Below, one piece after another: positions 24,286 to 32,179 of a stretch of 33,537 nucleotides of DNA. This stretch comes from Lachnospiraceae bacterium (GTDB lineage: Bacteria; Bacillota; Clostridia; Lachnospirales; Lachnospiraceae). Where the stretch lies: assembly GCA_017544705.1 (NCBI GenBank), contig JAFYDQ010000137.1, forward strand, positions 1 through 33,537, read 5' to 3'. A program made the position numbers and the translations under genes. The notes under the pieces were generated by a model. The model was not told the origin of the DNA and did not search any database. It saw only the letters and a list, made by a program, of their open reading frames with translations. The stretch's first letter is position 1, and each line of letters starts with the position of its first letter.

Positions 24286-25374
24286 ATGAAACCGATCTGC
24301 ATGTATTTACCGCAATATCATACCTTTCCGGAGAATGACGAGTGGTGGGGAAGGGGATATACGGAATGGACAGCCGTTAAAGCGGCCGAGCCGCTGTTTG
24401 AAGGGCATGTACAGCCGAGAGTCCCGCTGGAACACCGCTATTACGATCTGGTCAACGAAGCCGTTACGACGTTTACGTGGCAGGCTTCTTTGGCGAAGCA
24501 ATACGGCATTTACGGATTCAGTTTTTATATGTACTGGTTCCGGGGAACGCAGCTCATGGAGCGTCCGCTGGAGATCCTGCATGCACATCCGGAGATTGAC
24601 CTGAAATACTGCATCTGCTGGGCGAATGAGAGCTGGACCAGAACCTGGTACGGTCTGGCCGACCAGGTGCTGATGCAGCAGGAATACGGATTCTATGATG
24701 ACTGGAAGATGCACTTTGATTACCTGCTGCATTTCTTTGCGGACGAGCGTTATATCAAGGTGGGCAATCGTCCCGTGCTGCAGATCTACCGGACCTTTGA
24801 TATCGAACCGCTCAAGGAGATGCGCGACCTGTTTGACGAATGGGCCAGGGAAGCTGGATTTGACGGCATTTACCTGATCGGCGGCAAAACCGCCGCAAAG
24901 GGAGAAGGGCGCGAAGGGATCGTGGATGCCTGGTATTATTTTGAGCCGGGATACACCTTAAAGCATGATCTTGGTCTTACAAAACGCTTTTCCTACAACG
25001 CTTCGGTCCTGACGAAAACGATATGCAACAAATTCCGCAAAACAAAACGTCTGGAGCGCAGCATTCCGGCGGAATGGATCTACCGCGCCATAGAAAACAG
25101 GAACTATGCGGAAAATGAATTCCCGGGACTGATCCCCAATTGGGACAATACCCCGCGCAGGAAATACAAGGGACTGATTTACCGGGGAACAAGCCCCGCC
25201 CGTTTTGAGCAGGTTTTAAGAACCCTTAAGGAAAAGGTTTCCGGAGACCGGGAGGATTTCGTATTTATCAACGCGTGGAACGAATGGGGCGAAGGAGCCG
25301 TCATGGAGTCGGATGAAAAAGACGGCTACGGATACCTGGAGGCGGTTGCAAGAGTCATGGGGATCACGCCGTAA
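24286..25374 (+). CDS. WbsX-family protein (GH99-like fold, capsular polysaccharide synthesis)
   Basis: The 362-residue product matches the WbsX family throughout: MYLPQYHTFPENDEWWGRGY followed by TEW, FSFYMYWFRGTQLMERPLE, CICWANESWTRTWYG, RPVLQIYRTFD, and near the end FINAWNEWGEGAVMESD. The fold is related to GH99 endo-mannosidases, and members are common in O-antigen and capsule loci, usually labelled glycosyltransferase WbsX. The biochemical reaction is not established, so hydrolase-like trimming or a transferase activity are both possible. It follows an AT-rich gap and lacks a clear ribosome binding site. No signal peptide is seen, so it is probably cytosolic. Confidence 0.9.
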   Translation: MKPICMYLPQYHTFPENDEWWGRGYTEWTAVKAAEPLFEGHVQPRVPLEHRYYDLVNEAVTTFTWQASLAKQYGIYGFSFYMYWFRGTQLMERPLEILHAHPEIDLKYCICWANESWTRTWYGLADQVLMQQEYGFYDDWKMHFDYLLHFFADERYIKVGNRPVLQIYRTFDIEPLKEMRDLFDEWAREAGFDGIYLIGGKTAAKGEGREGIVDAWYYFEPGYTLKHDLGLTKRFSYNASVLTKTICNKFRKTKRLERSIPAEWIYRAIENRNYAENEFPGLIPNWDNTPRRKYKGLIYRGTSPARFEQVLRTLKEKVSGDREDFVFINAWNEWGEGAVMESDEKDGYGYLEAVARVMGITP

Positions 25375-25385
25375 GGAGTCTTTCG

Positions 25386-26384
25386 TTGGAAGAGAAAAAA
25401 GTCAGTATCATCTCGATCGTCTATCAGGTCGAACCGTATATCAGACAGTGCCTGGACAGCCTTTTGGCGCAGACCTATCAAAACCTGCAACTGATCCTTG
25501 TGGTCGGCGTTAAAGAAAACGGGGACGGGGATAATGCGTGCCTGTCGATCTGCCGGGAATACGCTGACCGGGATTCCCGTATTACATTGGTCGCATCTCC
25601 CGCACGCGGGATCGCCGATGCAAGAAACGTGGGCCTGGCGCATGTACAGGGAGATCTGATCGGATTTGTGGACGGTGATGACTGGGTTGATGAAGATTAT
25701 GTGACATCGCTTGTCACGCAGCTTGAAAAGACCGGAAGCGACATCGCGGTTTGCGGCAGATATTATGAATTTCAGAACCGTACCGGTGCGGATGCGGCAT
25801 CGGACACGACCGTACTGACGCCGCAGGAAGCCATGCGCACGATCATTAACGGGACGGGTTTCTTTCTGCATTTGTGGGACAAGCTGTTTCAACGCAGCCT
25901 GTGGGATCACGTTGTATTTCCGACCGATCATGTCGTGGAGGACCGGATCATTGTGAACCGGATCATCGGGGATGCGGGATCGATCAGCTATAACAGCACG
26001 CCGAAGTACCATTTCAGGGAGCGGAGCGGCTCCAACTCCAAGAAGCCGGGAATGGCATGGCACAATGCGGAAGCAAACCGCATGCTCTGCATGTATGTGA
26101 CGGAGCATTTCCCGGCACTTAAAAACGAAACCGGGCGGTTTTATCTGCAGGAGATCTTAACCTCCCTGCAAAACCTGCTTGTGACGAAAGAGCACAGCCG
26201 GGATGAAAAGGACACCTTCACGCGGGAGATCAGAAAGATCGCAAAGGATAACCGGAATAATCCGCTCATTGACAGAAAACTAAAGATCAAAACAGCGCTG
26301 GCGCTGTATGCACCGATGATCTTAAAACAGGTCACAAAGCATCATCAGACCCGGGATATGGGAGAAAACCGTCGCTATGAATGA
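25386..26384 (+). CDS. family 2 glycosyltransferase with altered nucleotide-binding motif
   Basis: The start is TTG 25386, 7 nt after AAGGAG (25373-25378). The 332-residue product begins EEKKVSIISIVYQVEPYIRQ, a GT2 N-terminus, and has the ARGIADARNVGLA and GFVDGDDWVDEDY motifs, so the metal site is intact. The usual VDDGSxDxS is replaced by VVGVKENGDGDN, losing the first acidic pair that contacts the nucleotide base. The region around HLWDKLFQRSLW and VEDRIIVNRII is typical of CpsJ/WaaV-like GT2s. It should still be a transferase, possibly with unusual donor recognition. It overlaps the next gene by 8 nt. Confidence 0.85.
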   Translation: MEEKKVSIISIVYQVEPYIRQCLDSLLAQTYQNLQLILVVGVKENGDGDNACLSICREYADRDSRITLVASPARGIADARNVGLAHVQGDLIGFVDGDDWVDEDYVTSLVTQLEKTGSDIAVCGRYYEFQNRTGADAASDTTVLTPQEAMRTIINGTGFFLHLWDKLFQRSLWDHVVFPTDHVVEDRIIVNRIIGDAGSISYNSTPKYHFRERSGSNSKKPGMAWHNAEANRMLCMYVTEHFPALKNETGRFYLQEILTSLQNLLVTKEHSRDEKDTFTREIRKIAKDNRNNPLIDRKLKIKTALALYAPMILKQVTKHHQTRDMGENRRYE

Positions 26385-27999
26385 CGACAAAGTATTTCAA
26401 AACAAAAGGATCCTGTTCGTATGCAGGGAAACCTATTCCAAGCCGCTTTATTTTGTGGCCAGGGATTATCTGAAGGCAGGCAACGAGGTGGCTGCATTCT
26501 TTATCATGTCTTCCGAATGCTCCTACAATAAGTGCTATTACAATGAGAACACCTATTACAGGTTTAAGGACGAGCTCCCCGGATTAAAGCTTTATGACGT
26601 GCGAGACATCTGCGACGAATATACGAAACGCCTGAACGTTTCGGAGCCTGTGGCGGATCTTGCCTATCTGAATGAGATCGAGAAAACCTATACGCATTTC
26701 AAGAACCTGAACATGCAGCTGATGTGCTCGCAGGAGAATACGAAGCACTATCACTGGCGCTATTACTGGAGTGTTACGGATTATGCGCAGAACATGATCT
26801 GGCTGGAACTGAATTATAAGAAGATCCTGTCACTGTTTGCGGAATTTAAACCGGACATGATCCTGGATTTTGATAACGCGGAACTGCAGCGTACGATCAT
26901 CAACGAAGTTGCTTATGTCAAGGGTATTCCCTATATCACGGTGGAATATTCCAAATTCGGCTATTACAAATATCCGACCTTCCAGAATACGATCGGGATC
27001 GATGATTATGTACGGGACGCTTACGAGAAAAATCTGAAAAAAACAAAAGAAGAAATGGCAGATTCCTACGCCTACATCGAGGATTACAGAAGCCGCAAGA
27101 CGATCATGAACAAGGAGTTTGCGGGAACCGTGACGGCGCAGTACAAACGGGATTCCCTGTTCTGGATCTTAAGGGTGATGCGCGGAAAAGTGCACTATTT
27201 CTGGAATATGGATATCAGTGCGGGGAACCTAAAGCTGAAAAAGACCAACAAATTCCTGTATGCGCCAAGCCTTCCCTACATCAGGCACTATCTGCAGACC
27301 ATGCTGATCCGGCGCAAATACATGGGGAAGAACAAGCTGTTTGAAGCCCCTGTTCCCGGAGAAGACTATGTATACATGCCGCTTCATCTGATCCCGGAAT
27401 CCACGGTATTTGTCAAAGCCTCCTACTACGTGGATGAGCTGAATCTGATCGAGCAGGTCAGCAAATCCCTTCCCGTCGGATGGAAGCTCTATGTCAAGGA
27501 GCACCAGGCGATGCTTGGGGAACGCGGGATCGATTTCTATAAAAAAGTCAGGGAACTGCACAACGTCAGACTGGTGCAGGTCAACTATTACGAGGATCCG
27601 AAACCCTGGATCACGGGCGCAAAGGGTGTTGCCACCATTGTCGGAACGACCGCCTTTGAGGAGGCACTGCTTGGAAAGAGATCCGTCATTTTCGGTGATG
27701 TTCCCTTTGAACTGATCGACGGGATCGATAAGGTAAAAAGCTTTGAGGAACTGCCGGAACTGATCCGGAATTTCGGGGAGATCGATAACATTCATTCCTG
27801 TGCCGCCTACCTGGAAACGATCAAGGAGATCGGTGTTGAGATCGACCTGTTCTACCTGATGGATGAGGCGGACCGCGTGCTCGCGGGAAAAGTCAGTGAG
27901 AGTGAGAAGTTCAGGGAACAGATCGGGCGTCTTGAGGAATTCTATGCAAAAGGATACAGCCGCTATTTGGATACGGTTGCAACGGAGGATAAACAATGA
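26377..27999 (+). CDS. capsule-polysaccharide synthase family protein (KpsS/LipB-like, PF05159 type)
   Basis: The 540-residue protein has an N-terminal GT-B-like half (KRILFVCRETYSKPLYFVARD, a long central region with LEFKPDMILDFDN-like strand) and a C-terminal half typical of the capsule synthesis family: YVYMPLHLIPESTVFVKASYY in parts, SLPVGWKLYVKEHQAMLG, NVRLV, and ATIVGTTAFEEALLGKRSVI with FGDVPF. KpsC/KpsS relatives are Kdo transferases that use CMP-Kdo. Here the gene is coupled (ATGA) to a NeuB-type synthase and lies near a CMP-sugar synthetase, so a CMP-nonulosonate transferase is a reasonable guess. The family match is by pattern; the donor is inference. Confidence 0.75.
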   Translation: MNDDKVFQNKRILFVCRETYSKPLYFVARDYLKAGNEVAAFFIMSSECSYNKCYYNENTYYRFKDELPGLKLYDVRDICDEYTKRLNVSEPVADLAYLNEIEKTYTHFKNLNMQLMCSQENTKHYHWRYYWSVTDYAQNMIWLELNYKKILSLFAEFKPDMILDFDNAELQRTIINEVAYVKGIPYITVEYSKFGYYKYPTFQNTIGIDDYVRDAYEKNLKKTKEEMADSYAYIEDYRSRKTIMNKEFAGTVTAQYKRDSLFWILRVMRGKVHYFWNMDISAGNLKLKKTNKFLYAPSLPYIRHYLQTMLIRRKYMGKNKLFEAPVPGEDYVYMPLHLIPESTVFVKASYYVDELNLIEQVSKSLPVGWKLYVKEHQAMLGERGIDFYKKVRELHNVRLVQVNYYEDPKPWITGAKGVATIVGTTAFEEALLGKRSVIFGDVPFELIDGIDKVKSFEELPELIRNFGEIDNIHSCAAYLETIKEIGVEIDLFYLMDEADRVLAGKVSESEKFREQIGRLEEFYAKGYSRYLDTVATEDKQ

Positions 28000-29069
28000 G
28001 TACGATCATGGACAGGTTGTCACAGGGTCAGTTCGTGCTGATCGCGGAGATCGGTGTCAATTATTATGATATCGCGACCAAGGAGGGGATCACACCGCTT
28101 GCTGCGGCAAAGCGGATGATCGATGAAGCCAAAGGAGCCGGGATCCATGCCGTAAAGTTCCAGACCTATAAGGCGGGTACTCTGGCGGCCAAAGCATCCC
28201 CGTCCTATTGGGACACCTCGGAAGAACCGACCACTTCGCAATATGAACTGTTTCAGAAATTCGACAGCTTCGGGGAAGCCGAATACAGGGAGCTGGCAGA
28301 CCATGCAAAGGAAGCCGGGATCGAGTTCCTTTCTACCGCGTTTGATTTTGCCTCCGCGGATTATCTGGATGACCTGATGGAGGTTTATAAGATCTCCTCA
28401 TCGGATCTTTCCAATCTGCCGTTTATCCGGTATCAGGCCATGAAAAACAAGCCGATCCTGCTGTCGGTCGGCGCCTCTGATCTTAGCGAGATCGAGGAAG
28501 CGATCAATACGATCCGTGCCGTCAATGACAGGGAGATCGTGCTGCTGCACTGCGTGCTGGAATATCCGACACCGCTTGAAGATGCGAATCTTCTGAAGAT
28601 CCTTTCCCTGAAGCGCCAGTTTCCGGAACTGATCATCGGTTATTCCGATCACACCAAGCCCACGGAGGATTGCGATGTGATCAAGACCGCCTATAATCTG
28701 GGAGCCCTCTGCGTGGAGAAGCACTTTACGCTTGATAAGACGCTCAAAGGGAATGACCACTATCATGCGATGGATCCGGAGGATGCAAAGCGGATCCTCT
28801 CTTCGATCGAGCGCATGGATCTGATCCGCGGAAACGGAGAGATCGCGTGTCTTACTACGGAAAGGATCGCCAGGCAGAATGCCAGAAGATCGATCGTGTC
28901 GGCTGCAGATATCGCAAAGGGAAGTGTGATCACGGAAGAAATGCTGACATTTAAACGTCCCGGTACGGGAATCTCCCCGGCCGCCATGCAGGAACTGCTG
29001 GGAAAGATCGCCGTTTGCGATATCCCGGAAGATACAATATTGCAGGAGCAGATGTTCACACATGCATAA
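27996..29069 (+). CDS. neuB: N-acylneuraminate-type synthase (NeuB/PseI/LegI family), divergent
   Basis: The 357-residue product condenses PEP with an N-acyl hexosamine to a nine-carbon nonulosonic acid. Seen are the TIM-barrel start VLIAEIGVN, AVKFQTYKAGTLAAK, FLSTAFDF, YKISSSDL, the metal-binding histidines in GYSDHTKP and VEKHFTLDK followed by DHYHAMDPED, and the C-terminal SAF (antifreeze-like) domain with NARRSIVSAADIAKGSVI, including the arginine that reaches into the partner's active site. Unusual is IGVNYYDIATKEG, where most family members have IGxNHxG, plus an insert containing SYWDTSEEPTTSQYELF. Substrate (ManNAc, or the 2,4-diamino sugars of pseudaminic or legionaminic acid) cannot be told. 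It is coupled to both neighbours (ATGA upstream, 8-nt overlap downstream). Confidence 0.9.
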   Translation: MSTIMDRLSQGQFVLIAEIGVNYYDIATKEGITPLAAAKRMIDEAKGAGIHAVKFQTYKAGTLAAKASPSYWDTSEEPTTSQYELFQKFDSFGEAEYRELADHAKEAGIEFLSTAFDFASADYLDDLMEVYKISSSDLSNLPFIRYQAMKNKPILLSVGASDLSEIEEAINTIRAVNDREIVLLHCVLEYPTPLEDANLLKILSLKRQFPELIIGYSDHTKPTEDCDVIKTAYNLGALCVEKHFTLDKTLKGNDHYHAMDPEDAKRILSSIERMDLIRGNGEIACLTTERIARQNARRSIVSAADIAKGSVITEEMLTFKRPGTGISPAAMQELLGKIAVCDIPEDTILQEQMFTHA

Positions 29070-30531
29070 CGAAGGAAAACCGGTTTTAAAGTCCGGGATC
29101 TGGTATACCATATCCAGTGTGGCGATCCGGGCAGTGGCCATCATTACTTCCCCGATCTATACCGCCATGCTGACCACATCCGACTACGGGATCGCGAATA
29201 CCTTTAATTCCTGGATCGAGATCTTTAATATCTTCACGTGTCTGTGCGTGGTTTATTCGATCGGAAGAGCAAAGATTGATTTTTCCGATCGTTTTGATGA
29301 ATACATGTCCAGCCTTCAGGGGCTGTCCAGTTCTTTTGCGGCCATCGTGCTGCTTTTTGCCGTGATCTTCAGGAAACAGATCTCTGCGTGGATCGGCTAT
29401 GAAGTCCCGCTTGTGATCATCCTGTTTGTCTATCTGGTCGTGTATCCGTCCGTGGAATACATGCTGCAGAAATGCAGATATGAATACCGCTACAAGAGTA
29501 ATATCCTGATCTCCCTGATCACCTGTATCGGAACGGTGGTATTTTCGATCCTGCTGATGCTGCTCTTTAATGACAAACGGTATTTCGGCAAGATCTTAGG
29601 TTCCATTCTGACCACGTTTCTCTTAGGCGTCTGGTTCTATATCCGGCTGTTAAAATCCGGGAAAAAGTTCTATAACCGGGAATACTGGACCTATGCGCTG
29701 AAATTCGGCCTGCCCATGATCCCGCATGCGCTTGCACTTGTGGTGCTTGCGCAGATCGACCGGATCATGATCAAGGGGATCTGCGGGGAAAGCGACGCCG
29801 GGTTATACATTTACGGGTACGGATTTGCAACGCTGCTCATGATCTTTACGAATGCGATCGGCCAGGCATGGCTGCCGTGGTTTAACGAGGAGCTGCATGC
29901 GGAGCATCGCGAATCGATCCGCTACTACCAGAAAAAGCTGGTATTGCTTGGGGTTTTCTTAACCGTCGGCTTTGTGACGGTAGCACCGGAGGCGCTGATG
30001 CTCTTGGCACCGCGCGGCAGGGCATACTGGATATCCAAATGGGTGGTCCCGCCGGTTGCGCTGGGGGCTTTGGCACAGTATTTTTATACCAACTATGTAA
30101 ATGTGGAGCTGTTTCACAAAAAGACCCCGATCATCGCGGCCAGCTCGATCCTTGCTGCGCTTGTGAATTTTGCGCTGAACCTGATCTTTATTCCGCGGTT
30201 TGGCTATATTGCCGCTGCCTATACGACGTTCGCATCCTACCTGTTCCTGATGCTGTTCCACTACATTGCCACACGGTTTGTCTTAAAGGAAAAGGTCTAT
30301 GCGGATCTGTTCATGTTCTGCGCGATGATCGTTGCAACCGCGCTGGTCCTTGTCATCACGCTCGTATACCGGAATGTGACGGATGGAGAAGCGTACCGTT
30401 ATACGCCCGTACTGCGCTACGGCTTCATGATCGTGACGCTTTCGATTTTTGCAATTGTTAAGAGACATGATATAATGTTACTGTTTGACTATATCAAGAC
30501 CAGATATCTGAAAAAAGGCGCGAAAGAATGA
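29062..30531 (+). CDS. wzx: polysaccharide flippase (Wzx), copy 2
   Basis: A 489-residue polytopic protein of the PST/MOP flippase family with about 12-14 helices. The N-terminus has the family's first helix (ISSVAIRAVAIITSPIYT), then LTTSDYGIANTFNSW. Conserved internal segments include PMIPHALALVVLAQIDRIMI and NAIGQAWLPWFNEEL. It differs markedly from the flippase at 10072-11514, so it is not a recent duplicate. It is inserted between the nonulosonate synthase and the CMP-sugar synthetase genes, overlapping both by a few bases. That suggests it flips a repeat unit containing the nonulosonic acid. Confidence 0.92.
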   Translation: MHNEGKPVLKSGIWYTISSVAIRAVAIITSPIYTAMLTTSDYGIANTFNSWIEIFNIFTCLCVVYSIGRAKIDFSDRFDEYMSSLQGLSSSFAAIVLLFAVIFRKQISAWIGYEVPLVIILFVYLVVYPSVEYMLQKCRYEYRYKSNILISLITCIGTVVFSILLMLLFNDKRYFGKILGSILTTFLLGVWFYIRLLKSGKKFYNREYWTYALKFGLPMIPHALALVVLAQIDRIMIKGICGESDAGLYIYGYGFATLLMIFTNAIGQAWLPWFNEELHAEHRESIRYYQKKLVLLGVFLTVGFVTVAPEALMLLAPRGRAYWISKWVVPPVALGALAQYFYTNYVNVELFHKKTPIIAASSILAALVNFALNLIFIPRFGYIAAAYTTFASYLFLMLFHYIATRFVLKEKVYADLFMFCAMIVATALVLVITLVYRNVTDGEAYRYTPVLRYGFMIVTLSIFAIVKRHDIMLLFDYIKTRYLKKGAKE

Positions 30532-32174
30532 AGACTCTGATCGTGATCCCCGCAAGGGGAGGATCCAAAAGAATACCCCGGAAAAATGTCCGCATTATGT
30601 GCGGCAAACCGCTGATCGTCTATTCCATAGAAAATGCAAAAGTTCTGCAGAAAGAAATGGATGTTGACATTGCGGTTTCCACGGATGATGAGGAACTTGG
30701 CGGGATCGTTGAAAAACGCGGTGTGGAAGTGATCAAACGCCCGGCAGAGCTTGCAACAGACAAAGTTACGCTCGATCCGGTTATTTTCCATGCCCTGCAA
30801 TATATGGAAGAGAAGAAGGGCTTAAGGTACGATACCGTGATCACGATGCAGGCGACATCGCCGACCCTGCAGGCAGACACCCTGAAAGCCGCGGTACGCT
30901 TTTTTGAAGACAGCGAATGGGACACCGTGATCTCGGCCATGAACAAACCGCATCTTTCGTGGGGCGTTACAGACGGAAAGATCACGAAAAACTATGAGAA
31001 ACGACTGAATTCACAGGAGCTTCCGCCCAATTACATTGAGACCGGCGGATTTTTGATCACGCGCAGGGACTGTGTGAGCGAAAACGGGAGGATCGGCGAA
31101 AAAGTCAATATCTTCGAGATCCCGGAAGAGGAAGCCATTGATATCGATACCTATTCCGACTGGGTATTGTGCGAGAATATCCTGCGCAGGAAAAAGATCG
31201 TATTTCGGACGGTCGGCAAGATGCAGCTCGGTATGGGCCATATTTACCGGTGCTTAACGCTAGCCTATAAGCTCACGGGACATGAGATCTTATTTGTTGC
31301 CGATGCGGAGAGCGATCTGGGTATCGCCCGCATTAAAGAAGCGAACTTCCCGATCAAAAAAGTCGAAAACGATGCGGAATTTGAACGTCTGCTAGACGAA
31401 ATCCGCCCGGATATTCTGGTTAATGATATTTTGGACACCACGGAAGAATATATGACGATGGTGATCAAATACTGTAAGCGGGTCATCAACTTTGAAGATG
31501 TCGGAAGCGGTGCGAAATATGCAGATGCAGTCATCAATGCCTTATATGAAAAGGGCGAAAAGCTGCATAACGAATATTACGGCTCGAAGTATTTCTGCAT
31601 CCGGGATGAATTCTTAGAGGAACATCCCAAGGAATTTTCGGAAACCGTGGAAAATATCCTGGTGATCTTCGGCGGTGCCGATCCGTCCGATCTGACGGGA
31701 CGGCTCTATGAGATCTGTAAGGTCTTGCATGATAAGCACCCGAAGATCAATTTCCATTTCCTCTTAGGCTTCGCCTATCCGCACAAGGATCAGATCGTTA
31801 CGGATGAGGAACATAGGATCTATGTACATAATGATGTCAAGCGTGTCAGCGCTTATATGAATAAGATGGATCTTGCCGTCACTTCCCAGGGCCGGACCGT
31901 ATATGAGCTGGCCAGCATGGGCGTTCCGTCGATCGTTCTGGCGCAGAACGAGCGCGAGGCGGAGCATGTCTTTGCCGGCATCCAGAACGGGTTCATCAAC
32001 ATGGGGATCGGTTCCAAACAGGATGCGCTGACCATCATCTCCACGATCCGCTGGCTGATCGCAACGCCGAAGGTCAGAGAGGAAATGCAGAAGCTCCAGT
32101 TGTCAAAAGACTTTTCCAAGGGGCAGGATCGCGTGATCCGTTTGATCTTAAATGACCCGGATGATGAGGATTAG
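30528..32174 (+). CDS. fused CMP-nonulosonate synthetase (NeuA/PseF-like) and PseG-like GT-B protein
   Basis: The 548-residue protein has two domains. Residues 1-225 are a cytidylyltransferase: VIPARGGSKRIPRKN (CTP binding), AVSTDDEEL, TMQATSPTLQ, and EAIDIDTYSDW with the metal-binding aspartates. After a short junction (NILRRKKIVFRTV) residues 230-545 resemble PseG, the UDP-sugar hydrolase of pseudaminic acid synthesis: QLGMGHIYRCLTLAYKL with the proposed catalytic histidine, NILVIFGGADPSDLTGRL, and SQGRTVYELASMGVPSIVL. Such fusions combine removal of UDP from the sugar with later CMP activation of the nonulosonate; the substrate step between would be NeuB. Both domains look intact. It starts by ATGA overlap with the flippase. 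Confidence 0.9.
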   Translation: MKTLIVIPARGGSKRIPRKNVRIMCGKPLIVYSIENAKVLQKEMDVDIAVSTDDEELGGIVEKRGVEVIKRPAELATDKVTLDPVIFHALQYMEEKKGLRYDTVITMQATSPTLQADTLKAAVRFFEDSEWDTVISAMNKPHLSWGVTDGKITKNYEKRLNSQELPPNYIETGGFLITRRDCVSENGRIGEKVNIFEIPEEEAIDIDTYSDWVLCENILRRKKIVFRTVGKMQLGMGHIYRCLTLAYKLTGHEILFVADAESDLGIARIKEANFPIKKVENDAEFERLLDEIRPDILVNDILDTTEEYMTMVIKYCKRVINFEDVGSGAKYADAVINALYEKGEKLHNEYYGSKYFCIRDEFLEEHPKEFSETVENILVIFGGADPSDLTGRLYEICKVLHDKHPKINFHFLLGFAYPHKDQIVTDEEHRIYVHNDVKRVSAYMNKMDLAVTSQGRTVYELASMGVPSIVLAQNEREAEHVFAGIQNGFINMGIGSKQDALTIISTIRWLIATPKVREEMQKLQLSKDFSKGQDRVIRLILNDPDDED

Positions 32175-32179
32175 AACAG

